A DNA stretch of 37,088 nucleotides, from NCBI GenBank assembly GCA_946548085.1, contig CAMNPN010000050.1:1-37088 (forward strand), in the 5' to 3' direction. This document shows, piece after piece, positions 16,753-29,507 of this stretch; position 1 is the stretch's first letter; each line of letters begins with the position of its first letter. Under the pieces are notes generated by a model, which searched no databases, was not told the DNA's origin, and worked only from the letters and a program-made list of their open reading frames with translations. This DNA comes from an uncultured Prevotella sp. Its GTDB lineage: Bacteria > Bacteroidota > Bacteroidia > Bacteroidales > Bacteroidaceae. A program made the translations under genes and the position numbers.

Positions 16753-17559
16753 TCATCTTCCTTTTGCGATAAGCGTCATAAGGTCGTAAGGCATGCCCTT
16801 CACCTTCGTGACAGGCGACGGGCCGAACTCGGCAGCGGGATTGCTTACATACACTTTCTGCAGATACTGTCGCAGCTTGTTGGTAAGGACTTCTGCATCA
16901 GGCAGCTCGCCTGACAGGTGGAGCTCATCGCGGAGAGCGTCGAGCCTCAGCTGCTTCCAGACGTAGATGATGAAATAGAGGGCGTCGTTCACTTGTGTCG
17001 CGTCGAAGGTGTTGCAGAACTTGAAACGGTTCTGCTGGAAGGTAAACAGACAGAGCTGTCGCCCCAGGAACGTGGCGTAGAGCTTGTTGAAATTGCCTGT
17101 GAAGCTGCGCTGGTGCGAGTGGCGCCAAACGGGAGCGAGAGCGTGGACGAACTGCACGTCGTCATAATGGTCGCTGATCACGCCATACAGGTCTTTGTTC
17201 ACAGGGAAGAGACACACAGCCTTCAGGTCGGGCAGAACGTTGAAGAGCACTTTCCTCTGCTCCTCGCTGGGGGCAAAGGTGTAGGCATAGAGCTCGTTGA
17301 TGGTGTCCTCCTCAAACTGTTCGATAGGTACGAGCATCGACGGCGTGTCTAATACCACTTGTACGCGTCTGACACGCTCCGATGGTAGGGTGGCCGACTT
17401 CAGTGCCTCCCGAAGGTTGGCGGCCATCGAGATGCCGCCTTTCACCACATAGGGCTCATAGCGTAACGGACGGTCTTTGTCTGTAGGGTTGGGTAGTGCG
17501 AACGAGAGGGTGTTTCTCCCGATGCGCATAATCAGCTTCCTGTTCTGTATCTCTTCCAT
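16753..17559 (-). CDS. DUF3822 family protein
   Basis: This is a 268-aa cytoplasmic protein. The segments RRVQVVLDTPSMLVPIEQF, NELYAYTF, FTGNFNKLYATFLGRQLCLF and ALYFIIYVWKQL match the Bacteroidetes-specific DUF3822 family, which usually sits directly upstream of rsmD as here. The fold has been likened to actin-like ATPase proteins, but no ATP-binding signature can be shown from the sequence alone. Its function is unknown; the steady pairing with rsmD hints at translation or rRNA maturation. It begins 3 nt after the stop of a 32-codon ORF. Confidence 0.88.
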   Translation of the reverse strand: MEEIQNRKLIMRIGRNTLSFALPNPTDKDRPLRYEPYVVKGGISMAANLREALKSATLPSERVRRVQVVLDTPSMLVPIEQFEEDTINELYAYTFAPSEEQRKVLFNVLPDLKAVCLFPVNKDLYGVISDHYDDVQFVHALAPVWRHSHQRSFTGNFNKLYATFLGRQLCLFTFQQNRFKFCNTFDATQVNDALYFIIYVWKQLRLDALRDELHLSGELPDAEVLTNKLRQYLQKVYVSNPAAEFGPSPVTKVKGMPYDLMTLIAKGR

Positions 17560-17562
17560 TAT

Positions 17563-17661
17563 TTATGATGACGACCTCATCACACTGGCGATGCAGAGCA
17601 CCAGCAGCATGGCGGCCACGATGGCCAGTATGATATTCGTCAGCTTGTCGTTGAGTTGCAT
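17563..17661 (-). CDS. Small single-helix membrane peptide (32 aa)
   Basis: ATG at 17661 opens a 32-codon frame reading MQLNDKLTNIILAIVAAMLL, continuing VLCIASVMRSSS: one hydrophobic helix with a charged N-terminus. It lies just upstream of DUF3822 (stop 3 nt before that ATG), so coupling is likely. The -7 box TAACTTTG at 17671-17678 leaves only about 9 nt before the ATG, so the mRNA would be almost leaderless. It may be a real peptide or mainly a translated leader for DUF3822. Confidence 0.5.
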   Translation of the reverse strand: MQLNDKLTNIILAIVAAMLLVLCIASVMRSSS

Positions 17662-17670
17662 ATTTGGCTG

Positions 17671-17678
17671 CAAAGTTA
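17671..17678 (-). promoter_or_regulatory. -7 box of the DUF3822-rsmD unit
   Basis: TAACTTTG on the minus strand is followed by GCAGCCAAAT, the same start-site context seen at 27708 and 31045. It is divergent from the promoter at 17764. Confidence 0.6.
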
Positions 17679-17763
17679 CGAAAAGTTGAGTGCAAAACAA
17701 AGAAACTCACAAAAATATTTTATTAATGCGTGTTAATCTGTGCTATCTGTGGCAGAAAAACGC

Positions 17764-17771
17764 TACCTTTG
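17764..17771 (+). promoter_or_regulatory. -7 box of the RecD-like helicase gene
   Basis: TACCTTTG lies 8 nt before ATG 17780, implying a nearly leaderless transcript. It is one half of a divergent promoter pair with 17671-17678. Confidence 0.55.
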
Positions 17772-17779
17772 TAGCTTGA

Positions 17780-19210
17780 ATGATTCACGACGAACTAAAA
17801 TATCGCATCCGTCAGGCGCTGGGGCTGGAACCTACGCTGGAGCAGGAGCAGGCCATCGCGCTGTTCTCTGTATTTATGACAGACCGTTCTGAACAGGCGG
17901 CGATGATTCTGCGCGGTTCGGCAGGCACGGGTAAGACCACGCTGGCTGCCGCCATCGTCAAGGCGCTGGCAGCACTGAAGCAGAAACTCATTCTGCTGGC
18001 TCCCACAGGGCGCGCGGCGAAGGTGTTCTCGCTCTATGCTGCCCATCCTGCCTACACCATTCATCGACGTATCTATCGTCAGAAGACGGCTGCAGACCTC
18101 TCGTCGTTCAACCTGAGCACGAACCTGAATCGCGACACATTATTTATAATAGACGAGGCTTCGATGATTTCTAACCAGGGCTATGGCGAGTCGGCCTTTG
18201 GCAGCGGATGCCTCCTCGACGACCTCATGCAGTTTGTCTATAATGGTCAAAACTGTCGTATCCTGTTTATCGGCGACCGTGCCCAGCTGCCGCCAGTGGG
18301 TGAGTCTGAGAGCCCGGCACTTTCCGCCTCTGTCCTCCGTGGCTATGGCATGAAGGTCTATGAGTGCGACCTCAGTCAGGTGCTCCGCCAGAGTGAGGCG
18401 TCTGGGATACTGTGGAATGCAACGAGGATCAGGTCTCTTTCGAGGAGTCTCGAATATCCCCGGATCAAGACCAGCGATTTCAGCGATATCCAGGTGGTAC
18501 CTGGCGACGAGCTCATCGAGACGCTTGCATCCAGCTACAGTCGTGTGGGGGTCGACGAGACGATGGTCGTCACCCGCAGCAACAAACGGGCGAATATCTA
18601 CAATCTGGGTATTCGCAATACGGTGCTCGATCGTGAGGAAGAACTCTGTCGTGGTGACCAGCTCATCATCGTGAAGAATAACTATTTCTGGGCTGAAAAG
18701 ATTACAGCCGACGTAAACAAGATGTCTTTCATCGCCAACGGCGACAGGGCTGTGGTACAGCGCATCAGGAACGTACACGCCCTTTATGGCTTCCGATTTG
18801 CGGAGGTTACCATGTCGTTCCCTGACTACGACGACTGCGAGCTTACGGCCACCGTGCTGCTCGACACGCTCTCCTCTGAGGCGCCAGCCCTTACCCACGA
18901 GCAACAGGAACAGCTCTACAATGCCGTGATGGAAGACTATGCCGATATCCCTCAGAAGGCCGAACGTGTAAAGAAACTCAAGGAAGACCGTTACTACAAT
19001 GCCCTGCAGGTGAAGTTCGCTTATGCCGTCACCTGCCATAAGGCGCAGGGCGGACAGTGGGCTCATGTCTACCTCGACCAGGGCTATATGACTGACGACA
19101 TGCTCACCCCCGACTACATCCACTGGCTCTATACCGCCATTACCCGTGCCACGGAAAAGCTATTTCTCGTGAACTGGCCAAAGAACCAGATAGAGAGGGG
19201 AGAGGAGTAA
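17780..19210 (+). CDS. RecD-like superfamily 1 helicase
   Basis: This is a 476-aa ATP-dependent DNA helicase of the RecD/AAA_30 type. Motifs in order are Walker A GSAGTGKT (46-53), motif Ia LLAPTGRAAKVFS, Walker B with D125/E126 (FIIDEAS), motif III GDRAQLPPVGE, and the C-terminal UvrD_C_2-type motif YAVTCHKAQGGQW followed by WLYTAITRA. All ATPase motifs are present. It is shorter than RecD2 (over 700 aa) and lacks RecD2's long N-terminal region, matching the stand-alone Bacteroidetes form often annotated as exodeoxyribonuclease V-like. It is probably a DNA repair or recombination helicase. The gene has its own promoter at 17764 and is a single-gene unit. Confidence 0.88.
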   Translation: MIHDELKYRIRQALGLEPTLEQEQAIALFSVFMTDRSEQAAMILRGSAGTGKTTLAAAIVKALAALKQKLILLAPTGRAAKVFSLYAAHPAYTIHRRIYRQKTAADLSSFNLSTNLNRDTLFIIDEASMISNQGYGESAFGSGCLLDDLMQFVYNGQNCRILFIGDRAQLPPVGESESPALSASVLRGYGMKVYECDLSQVLRQSEASGILWNATRIRSLSRSLEYPRIKTSDFSDIQVVPGDELIETLASSYSRVGVDETMVVTRSNKRANIYNLGIRNTVLDREEELCRGDQLIIVKNNYFWAEKITADVNKMSFIANGDRAVVQRIRNVHALYGFRFAEVTMSFPDYDDCELTATVLLDTLSSEAPALTHEQQEQLYNAVMEDYADIPQKAERVKKLKEDRYYNALQVKFAYAVTCHKAQGGQWAHVYLDQGYMTDDMLTPDYIHWLYTAITRATEKLFLVNWPKNQIERGEE

Positions 19211-19260
19211 ACAGTAAACGATGAACTATAAACTAAGAATTATGAACTCTGAACTAAATT
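19207..19260. repeat. Short imperfect tandem repeats (AACTA/TAAAC type)
   Basis: After the helicase stop the sequence is a run of imperfect units such as AGTAAAC, ATGAACTA, TAAACTAA and ATGAACTCTGAACTAAATT. It resembles the other short-unit arrays between genes in the window. Confidence 0.5.
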
Positions 19261-19272
19261 AATTTTGGATAA

Positions 19273-21078
<1,806 letters not shown>

Positions 21079-21126
21079 TTTCATGTTACAGGTTTCAAGT
21101 TTAGATATAGACGCAAGGATTCAACA

Positions 21127-21426
21127 ATGATTAAGTCAACGATATGTGAAGAGGATGACCGCACGGTCATGTACTTTGAAGGATGGCTCGACACCTCTGA
21201 GGTGAAAAAGGCCAAGAAAGAGAAGGGTCCGCTGTTTGAGTGTAGTGATCGTCAAATCGTTCTCGACCTCAGTGGCCTCAAATATATATGCAGCGGTGGC
21301 CTCCGACTGTTTATCGAGTTGCTGAAGGATGGTCGCACTAAGGGCAACACGCTCACAGGTCTTAGTCCATACATCACGAAGGTGTTTGACGAGACAGGCT
21401 TTACACGGCTCTTTAAGATTGTCTGA
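21127..21426 (+). CDS. STAS-domain anti-sigma factor antagonist-like protein
   Basis: This 99-aa protein is a single STAS domain: IVLDLSGLKYICSGGLRLFI contains the conserved strand and loop, with Ser 56 where SpoIIAA-type antagonists are phosphorylated. Such proteins release a sigma factor or other target from an anti-sigma kinase when dephosphorylated. No kinase or phosphatase lies next to it. The SpoIIE-type phosphatase at 32084 and its own STAS protein at 34494 are 11 kb away. It follows the esterase gene by 48 nt with no clear promoter. The stop lies inside the palindrome at 21424-21484. Confidence 0.85.
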   Translation: MIKSTICEEDDRTVMYFEGWLDTSEVKKAKKEKGPLFECSDRQIVLDLSGLKYICSGGLRLFIELLKDGRTKGNTLTGLSPYITKVFDETGFTRLFKIV

Positions 21427-21484
21427 ATCATGGGGACAGGTTCATGACCTAGGCCTGGGTCAAGCAACCTGTCCCCGTGATTCA
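21424..21484. repeat. Palindromic GGGGACAGGTT element, intergenic copy
   Basis: The 19-nt arms TGAATCAYGGGGACAGGTT (21424-21442 and 21466-21484) differ at one base, and the loop between is itself nearly palindromic (GACCTAGGCCTGGGTC). The whole 61 bp could fold into one long hairpin and may act as the STAS gene's terminator, although no T-run follows. A related copy lies in-frame inside the ABC transporter at 24234-24284. The GGGGACAG core resembles REP-type elements known from other genomes. Confidence 0.8.
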
Positions 21485-21489
21485 TCACT

Positions 21490-21522
21490 TTTTGGACAGA
21501 TTCTCAGGGTGTCCTACCCGTT
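21490..21522. repeat. TTTTGGACAGA ... CCGTTTTGTCCA motif, copy 1
   Basis: An inverted-repeat pair (TTGGACA and TTTGTCCA, complementary at their ends) lies about 80 nt upstream of the TssD-like gene's promoter. The same two half-motifs with nearly the same spacing recur at 36953-36990. Operator or dispersed repeat cannot be decided. Confidence 0.45.
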
Positions 21523-21602
21523 TTGTCCACAATTGGGCTGTTTGTCGCAACAATTAGGTGTGCTTTTCTCGTTTTTTCGTTGTAAGTTCCGTTTAAATTG
21601 CG

Positions 21603-21610
21603 TATTTTTG
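21603..21610 (+). promoter_or_regulatory. -7 box of the TssD-like gene
   Basis: TATTTTTG fits TAnnTTTG and lies 28 nt before ATG 21639. Confidence 0.55.
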
Positions 21611-21638
21611 CACGCAGAATAAGTAAAAATAAGGAATT

Positions 21639-22052
21639 ATGTCATTAATCAAGAAACTGCAAATAGGCGACAATCGTTCTGGCAGATACACAAAGGAGTA
21701 TCTGCTGACAGACTTCAAGTGCCTCACCCATCGATTGCATAATGAGTACAGGCCCGACTTCGATAAATATTGCGACAGCATCAACGTGACAGTCATTGCT
21801 CCAGGTCGCGAGGACATGCTGTTGTACGAGTGGTTCATCCGTCAGTCTACGCTGAGCGGCCGTCTGCTCATCCAGTTGCCGCCCAAGCCTAATCAGTCAG
21901 AGCCTGACACTCAGGAGATATTCTTTGAGGAGGCGAAGTGCTTCTCGTTTGAGGAGGAGTACCACATAGGCCGTAATCAGCGCCGCATGCTGCGCCTGCA
22001 GTTTGTGGCCGAGAAGGTCGACATCAACGGTGTCGTCTTTATGCGCTCTTAG
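21639..22052 (+). CDS. Possible type VI secretion tube protein TssD (Hcp)-like
   Basis: This 137-aa protein has no signal peptide. Its layout follows the Bacteroidetes TssD family: a strand pair (DSINVTVIAPGREDMLLYEW), a GRLLIQLPPK strand, then EIFFEEAKCFSFEEEYHIGR and a closing RMLRLQFVAEKVDINGVVF. In TssD this region is the hexameric tube subunit pushed out by the contractile sheath. No other type VI genes (sheath, baseplate, ClpV) are in the window, so it would be an orphan copy or an effector-linked tube protein. The N-terminus is diverged from typical TssD. It has its own promoter and precedes the cupin gene. Confidence 0.55.
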   Translation: MSLIKKLQIGDNRSGRYTKEYLLTDFKCLTHRLHNEYRPDFDKYCDSINVTVIAPGREDMLLYEWFIRQSTLSGRLLIQLPPKPNQSEPDTQEIFFEEAKCFSFEEEYHIGRNQRRMLRLQFVAEKVDINGVVFMRS

Positions 22053-22106
22053 CCTATGCATGGTAAGCACGTATAGCTACGTATTAACTAAGTAAAAAAA
22101 ACAAAT

Positions 22107-22580
22107 ATGAGACAAATCAAATCTTGGATGATTGCCACCATCCTCGTAGCCTGTGGCACTGTGACCGTCATGTCGGGTTGTAAGAAAGCTGTCGCAAATG
22201 AAGATGCCCCTGTTCAGAAAGTGTCGAGTAAAGAACTGATACGTACCAGTCAGAGCTGGGACGGCGTGGAACTGCCCGACTACCTGCAGGGCCGCCCTGA
22301 GCTGGTGGCCGTGAAGTACGAGTTCCCCGCTGGACAGAAGCTTGGCTGGCACCACCACCCTGTGATGAACTATGGTGTGCTGGTGCAGGGCGAGCTGACC
22401 ATCATCGGACAGGACGGCAAGGAAAAAACGGTGCATGAGGGCGAGGCTGTCGTAGAGATGGTGAACACTATCCACCACGGCGAGAACCGCGGCACGAAGC
22501 CCGTCATTCTCTACATGTTCTACCTCTCGCAGGAGGGATTGCCATTGGCCGTTCAGCACCCTGAGATTCCGTTGGATTAA
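22107..22580 (+). CDS. Cupin-domain lipoprotein
   Basis: This 157-aa protein has a signal peptide and lipobox (VTVMSGC, Cys 25), so it is predicted to be anchored outside the cytoplasm. The rest is one cupin_2 barrel: motif 1 [18 protein letters not shown] (His 82-84, Glu in QGEL) and motif 2 [20 protein letters not shown] (His in TIHHGENRG). The metal-binding residues look complete. Exported single-cupin proteins of this type have no settled function. It ends 14 nt before the ABC transporter gene and may be co-expressed with it. Confidence 0.85.
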   Translation: MRQIKSWMIATILVACGTVTVMSGCKKAVANEDAPVQKVSSKELIRTSQSWDGVELPDYLQGRPELVAVKYEFPAGQKLGWHHHPVMNYGVLVQGELTIIGQDGKEKTVHEGEAVVEMVNTIHHGENRGTKPVILYMFYLSQEGLPLAVQHPEIPLD

Positions 22581-22594
22581 ACTATCCACGGATT

Positions 22595-25348
<2,754 letters not shown>

Positions 25349-25464
25349 AATAAGCAATAATATAATTTATGGCATAAAGATAGAAAAAAAAGGAATCAAT
25401 GATGATTTTGGGGTTTAATATCTATGTCCATCTGAAGTTAACGCCATTACAATAGCAGAAAACG

Positions 25465-26082
25465 ATGTTGAAGGGACTAAGCGGCAATGCGCTGAAAGTG
25501 ATAGCCATCATCGCCATGACGATCGACCATCTGGCATGGGTAGGCATCGAGACCTATGAGCAGGCGGAGACACCGCTCCAGATAGGTCTGCACTGCATCG
25601 GACGGTTGACGGCACCGATGATGATATTCTTCGTGGCCGAGGGCTATTACCATACGCACGACTTCTGCCGCTATCTGCGACGCCTGTTGATGCTGGCCGT
25701 AGTGAGCCACTTCGCTTTCTGCTACTTCAACATGTCGGGCTTTAACCCGCTGGATAACTTGCTTTTCAATGCCACGAGTATTGCCTGGCCGCTGCTCTGG
25801 GGACTGATACTGCTCCGGGTCTGGGACATGCCGCTGGCCCGATGGCTGCAGGTGGCTGTTACCCTGGTGGTCTGTCTGCTCACCTGCACCTCCGACTGGA
25901 GTTGTGCGGCCCCGCTGGCTATTCTCATGATAGGGCGGAACCGGGGCTGCTTCCACAAGCAGATGCTCTGGATGATGGCCATCATCTCGCTCTATGCCGT
26001 CGCCTTCTTCATTTTCCACAGCCCTACTTACGGCATGGTTCATCTGGCCTGCTGGCGAGATATGCTCTTGTTTGACTTATAG
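25465..26082 (+). CDS. TraX family membrane protein, C-terminally shortened
   Basis: This 205-aa protein opens with LSGNALKVIAIIAMTIDHLA, the TraX signature, then IGRLTAPMMIFFVAEGYYHT and further membrane helices (about six in all). TraX of F plasmids acetylates pilin, and chromosomal homologues in gut bacteria have unknown acyltransferase-like roles. The family usually continues about 40 residues beyond YGMVHL with a final helix pair. Here the frame ends soon after at DMLLFDL, and I found no continuation in another frame, so the last segment has been lost. It may be a recent truncation. No conjugation genes are nearby. Confidence 0.8.
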   Translation: MLKGLSGNALKVIAIIAMTIDHLAWVGIETYEQAETPLQIGLHCIGRLTAPMMIFFVAEGYYHTHDFCRYLRRLLMLAVVSHFAFCYFNMSGFNPLDNLLFNATSIAWPLLWGLILLRVWDMPLARWLQVAVTLVVCLLTCTSDWSCAAPLAILMIGRNRGCFHKQMLWMMAIISLYAVAFFIFHSPTYGMVHLACWRDMLLFDL

Positions 26083-26179
26083 AAATTTCATATAATATAA
26101 AAAGGTGTAACTAAAAAGGTTGGAAAAGTATATGTGTAACAATTAATAAGATGCATAACAATTCAAAAACGAAACGACA

Positions 26180-27205
26180 ATGAAAACGATGATGAATAGG
26201 GTGCTCGCCGCCATCTTCTGTATCCACTGCATAACTATATCCGCCGCATACAGCAACAACGACAACCCGTCGGACAGCGGCAAGAAGGAGTTGCGTATAG
26301 CCGTCGCCTGGCGGGCCGACACTGACAACGACTTCTGCACAAACATTGTCGAGGCTTTCCGTGAGGCGGGAGTCGAGGTGACGGTGCTGCCACAGGTGAA
26401 GGCCGGGTATCTTGACTACGACGGCAACGTCTTATCAACGGCATGCACCGACGCTGAGGGTATCGGCTATCTGAGCAATGCCAGCGGTGCGCTGGTACGC
26501 TCGCGACTTTATGATGACTCGAATGCGGCCGAAGTGCTGAAAGACGTGGACGGCGTAGTGTTTACCGGTGGCGAGGACATCTCCCCCACACTGCTGGCAG
26601 AACCGCAGGACTGGCATCACATCGAGGCCGAGATAGACTACAACGCCGCTCGCGACGTGTCGGACTTCCTGACCATGACCTACTGCCTCGACCACGACAT
26701 CCCCCTCATCGGATTCTGCCGGGGAGCGCAGCTGTTGGGCGTGGTGTCTGGAGCCACCATCATTCAGGACATACCCACGTGGTTCGCCGCACAGGGACTG
26801 CCCTATCACTATGAGCACCGCCGCGAGAAGGCCGAAGGAGAAACCTACCGCGACTACACGCCGCACAATGTCACGTTGACCGACGGCTCGCTGCTGGCCC
26901 GCTACTTTGGCACGACAACGCTCACCGGCTGCCCCTCCTGGCACCACCAGGCCCTGCTCAGCACCGAGGGAACGCCCCTGCGCATCACTGCGACGACCGC
27001 CGTGTCGGGCATTGACATGATAGAGGGCATTGAGCGCACCGACAAGGAATGTGCCATCGGCATACAGTTCCATCCCGAAGCTGCCATCGTGAAGCACATC
27101 GGCAAGGGTCAGAACAACGCAAATGCTTCGCTGTTCATGACCTACGACGCGGCCATGCCTATCTTCCGTGCCTTCATCGGCGAGTGCAGGACATCTTCCC
27201 CATGA
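26180..27205 (+). CDS. Exported class I glutamine amidotransferase-like hydrolase (peptidase C26)
   Basis: This 341-aa protein has a signal peptide (VLAAIFCIHCITISAAYS). The body is a peptidase C26 / gamma-glutamyl-GABA hydrolase (PuuD-like) domain: VDGVVFTGGEDISPTL, the nucleophile elbow IGFCRGAQLLGVVSG with the catalytic Cys, and QFHPEAA with the His-Glu pair. PuuD itself is cytoplasmic and cleaves gamma-glutamyl bonds; this one is predicted periplasmic, where gamma-glutamyl peptides or folate polyglutamates could be substrates. The amino-acid transporter upstream would suit uptake of released glutamate or glutamine, which is inference. No clear promoter precedes it. Confidence 0.85.
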   Translation: MKTMMNRVLAAIFCIHCITISAAYSNNDNPSDSGKKELRIAVAWRADTDNDFCTNIVEAFREAGVEVTVLPQVKAGYLDYDGNVLSTACTDAEGIGYLSNASGALVRSRLYDDSNAAEVLKDVDGVVFTGGEDISPTLLAEPQDWHHIEAEIDYNAARDVSDFLTMTYCLDHDIPLIGFCRGAQLLGVVSGATIIQDIPTWFAAQGLPYHYEHRREKAEGETYRDYTPHNVTLTDGSLLARYFGTTTLTGCPSWHHQALLSTEGTPLRITATTAVSGIDMIEGIERTDKECAIGIQFHPEAAIVKHIGKGQNNANASLFMTYDAAMPIFRAFIGECRTSSP

Positions 27206-27251
27206 CCTGCCGCATGACAACCCACTCGAATCAGCATAGACCAGTTTGTTT

Positions 27252-27408
27252 TCTGCCATAACATTACTTTTTAAATGGTTATTACTCTCTCTGTCGAAAG
27301 TTTGCCGTCAGCAAAGCGTCAGTTTGCCGTCAGGAAAGTCGAAGTTTGCCGTTAGGAAAGTCGAAGTCCGCTTACGGTTTTCTCTCCGTCCGCTGGCAGG
27401 TGTCTCAT
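27252..27408. repeat. Intergenic element with five 22-nt units, copy 2
   Basis: This has the same architecture as 11913-12069: lead-in CATTACTTTTTAAATGGTTA, then units at 27299, 27321, 27343, 27365 and 27387. The first three match AGTTTGCCGTYAGSAAAG, followed by the diverged units four and five. It occupies the first part of the 522-bp gap 27206-27727. The rest (27409-27643) is AT-rich with only a small TGTTACA triplet near 27597-27615. Confidence 0.85.
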
Positions 27409-27643
27409 CGCCCTGTGACGGTTCGCTTTCGTTGTTGCAAAATTAGCATTTAGGCGAAGAATAACCTCGGAGAATACAAAAAATAACACCAGCTATTTTT
27501 CAAATCGCTGGAAACGCTGATTAAATTAATATGCATTAATAGTTTAGACGTCGATTCAAGACTTGTTGACATATGACAATCCCATTTTCAATAGTATGTT
27601 ACATGTTACATGTTGCACTTCTCTTTATTTCAAATTACAAATT

Positions 27644-27747
27644 GCGCTCAAGACCGCAAATAAATTCGCATTCGTTTGACGTGATCGGAATTTTTTCACT
27701 ATCTTTGCAGCCAAATAGGATATACGTATGAAGAAGCTGTTACACAT
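27644..27747 (+). promoter_or_regulatory. Promoter of the kinase-phosphatase operon, duplicated copy 1
   Basis: TTTG (27675-27678), 21-nt spacer, -7 box TATCTTTG (27700-27707), then GCAGCCAAATAGGATA to ATG 27728. The whole stretch from GCGCTCAAGACCGCAAATAA through the first 20 coding bases matches 30982-31086 closely. Confidence 0.8.
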
Positions 27748-28603
27748 GGTAGAAGAAGTACAGAGAATCGATCTGAACGACTATGTTCAGACGGGTGAGG
27801 GCGGGACGGCCCTCACCTATAACCATAAGGATGGCAAGACGCTGGCTAAACTGTTCATGCCCAGTATGGCCGCCGACAACGCTGTCAGGGAATTCCGCAT
27901 CAACCAGGTGGTCTATGAGAGCGGGTTGCCCACACCGCAGCCTATCCGGCTGATTACCGACGGCGAGCGCTTCGGGGCGGAGTATGAACTGATCAGCCCC
28001 AAGCGTTCGTTCACTCGTATCATCTCGCAGGAACCCGATCAGCTGATGCCCCTCTCGGAGCGTTTCGCCCGGCTGGCCAAGCGCATTCATCAGACACCTG
28101 CCGACACGACGCGACTGCCTGACATGCGTGAGCTGGTGCGGGAGTGGATCGACCGGCTGGAGCAGTTCCCCGATGAACTCAAGCACCGTTTCCACCGTTT
28201 CATCGACGCCGTGCCCTCTACGCCTACCTGTCTGCACGGCGACCTCCACATCGGCAACATCATCACCGACGGACAGCGTGACCTCTGGATCGACGTGGGC
28301 GACTTTGCCTACGGTGTGCCCGAATGGGACCTCGGCATGATGTACTATTCTGCCAATTTCCTCAGTGCTGCGCGGGCCGACAGCATCTTCCATTTAGACA
28401 ACGCTACGCTGCGGGCCCACTGGGATGCCTTCGCACCAGTCTATTATGGCACCGACTCTCGGGAAGTGCTGGATGCCGAAGTGAGGAAACTGCATCCCTA
28501 CATCGCCGCGAAGTTGGCGTTTATTATCAGCAAGATGAGTGACGGCAAGCATGCCTTCAGCGGGCCGCTGCTGCAGATATTCGACAAATACTTACCAGAG
28601 TAA
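27728..28603 (+). CDS. APH-fold kinase (TIGR02172-like)
   Basis: This 291-aa protein of the aminoglycoside-phosphotransferase/choline-kinase fold has a glycine loop QTGEGGTALTY, a Lys in KTLAKLF for ATP, the catalytic loop CLHGDLHIGN (His 170, Asp 172, Asn 177), and the metal-binding IDVGDF (Asp 189). It most resembles the family first defined as a paralogous set in Fibrobacter (TIGR02172), and the substrate of that family is unknown. A drug-resistance role is not implied. It is first in an operon with an exported phosphatase, a second kinase of the same family at 29550, and an HD hydrolase. Its first seven codons belong to the promoter duplication. Confidence 0.85.
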   Translation: MKKLLHMVEEVQRIDLNDYVQTGEGGTALTYNHKDGKTLAKLFMPSMAADNAVREFRINQVVYESGLPTPQPIRLITDGERFGAEYELISPKRSFTRIISQEPDQLMPLSERFARLAKRIHQTPADTTRLPDMRELVREWIDRLEQFPDELKHRFHRFIDAVPSTPTCLHGDLHIGNIITDGQRDLWIDVGDFAYGVPEWDLGMMYYSANFLSAARADSIFHLDNATLRAHWDAFAPVYYGTDSREVLDAEVRKLHPYIAAKLAFIISKMSDGKHAFSGPLLQIFDKYLPE

Positions 28604-28611
28604 AGTGAAGA

Positions 28612-29499
28612 ATGAAAAGAGATAAATTTGCTACTGCTATTGTTTTGTTTACGATGACGTTCTCCGCCCAAGTAGCCCACTCGCAGCGTGCCATCGCCTT
28701 TGAGGGCATCGAGAATGCCCGAGACATGGGCACGCTCGTGATGCACGACGGGCAGACTGTCCGTACGGGTATGCTCATCCGTAGCGGATGCCTGGCTAAA
28801 GCCACAGACAGTGACGTGGCTGTGCTGAAAGAGAAGTATCAGCTGAGCAACGTGTTCGACTTCCGCTTCGAGGCTGAGGCCAATGCCGCACCTGACCGCA
28901 TCATCGACGGCGTCAGCTATACTCATCTCTCCACGCTTCCGAAGGCTTTCATCGAGGGCTTCGCTTCCTCGGGCCGTTCCGATACGGCCAGCGTGGATAT
29001 GAAGGACATGGTGAAGGTTCTCATGAAGTATGCTTTTGATCCCAAAGCACAGACGATGGCCCGCAAGTTATATCCCGCCATCGTGACCGACAGTCTGGCT
29101 CAGTGCTACTACGGCACGTTCTTGCGCGGCGTGCTCCGTGCCAAGGGGGGCGTGCTCTGGCACTGCTCGCAGGGCAAGGACCGTGCCGGATGGGCATCGG
29201 CATTCCTACTGGCGGCTCTCGGAGCCGACAGGGAGGCCATCGTGGAGGACTTCGACCTCTCCAACCAGAGCTATGCCCGTCAGGTGGAGGCGATGACGGC
29301 AAAGGTGCGTGAGCAGGGTGGAGGGCAGGAGGCCGTAGCCTTCATCCGCGCCATGATTGGCGTGAGCCGAGAGAATTTCGAGACGACACTCGACCTGATA
29401 GATCAGAAGTATGGCTCGCTGTCTGATTATATCGAGAACCAGTTGGGCTTCTCGAAAGAGGAGCAACAGCAACTCAGGATGAAATATGCAATATACTAA
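28612..29499 (+). CDS. Exported tyrosine-type phosphatase (Y_phosphatase3)
   Basis: This 295-aa protein has a signal peptide (ATAIVLFTMTFSAQVAHS). Features of the PTP-like family PF13350 are GIENARDMGTL near the N-terminus, VFDFRFEAEA, and the catalytic P-loop WHCSQGKDRAGW with Cys 185 and Arg 191 (CX5R). Family members remove phosphate from phosphotyrosine or phosphoinositides. Here it is predicted to act in the periplasm or at the surface. It starts 8 nt after the first kinase and runs to the edge of the second. Because the kinases are cytoplasmic, a direct kinase/phosphatase cycle seems unlikely. Confidence 0.88.
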   Translation: MKRDKFATAIVLFTMTFSAQVAHSQRAIAFEGIENARDMGTLVMHDGQTVRTGMLIRSGCLAKATDSDVAVLKEKYQLSNVFDFRFEAEANAAPDRIIDGVSYTHLSTLPKAFIEGFASSGRSDTASVDMKDMVKVLMKYAFDPKAQTMARKLYPAIVTDSLAQCYYGTFLRGVLRAKGGVLWHCSQGKDRAGWASAFLLAALGADREAIVEDFDLSNQSYARQVEAMTAKVREQGGGQEAVAFIRAMIGVSRENFETTLDLIDQKYGSLSDYIENQLGFSKEEQQQLRMKYAIY

Positions 29500-29507
29500 A
29501 CCAAGAG

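Noticed and set aside
27246..27446. 66-codon ORF over the second 22-nt array
   Set aside because: The frame comes from the repeat itself; the equivalent frame is interrupted in the first copy, so it is not conserved as protein.
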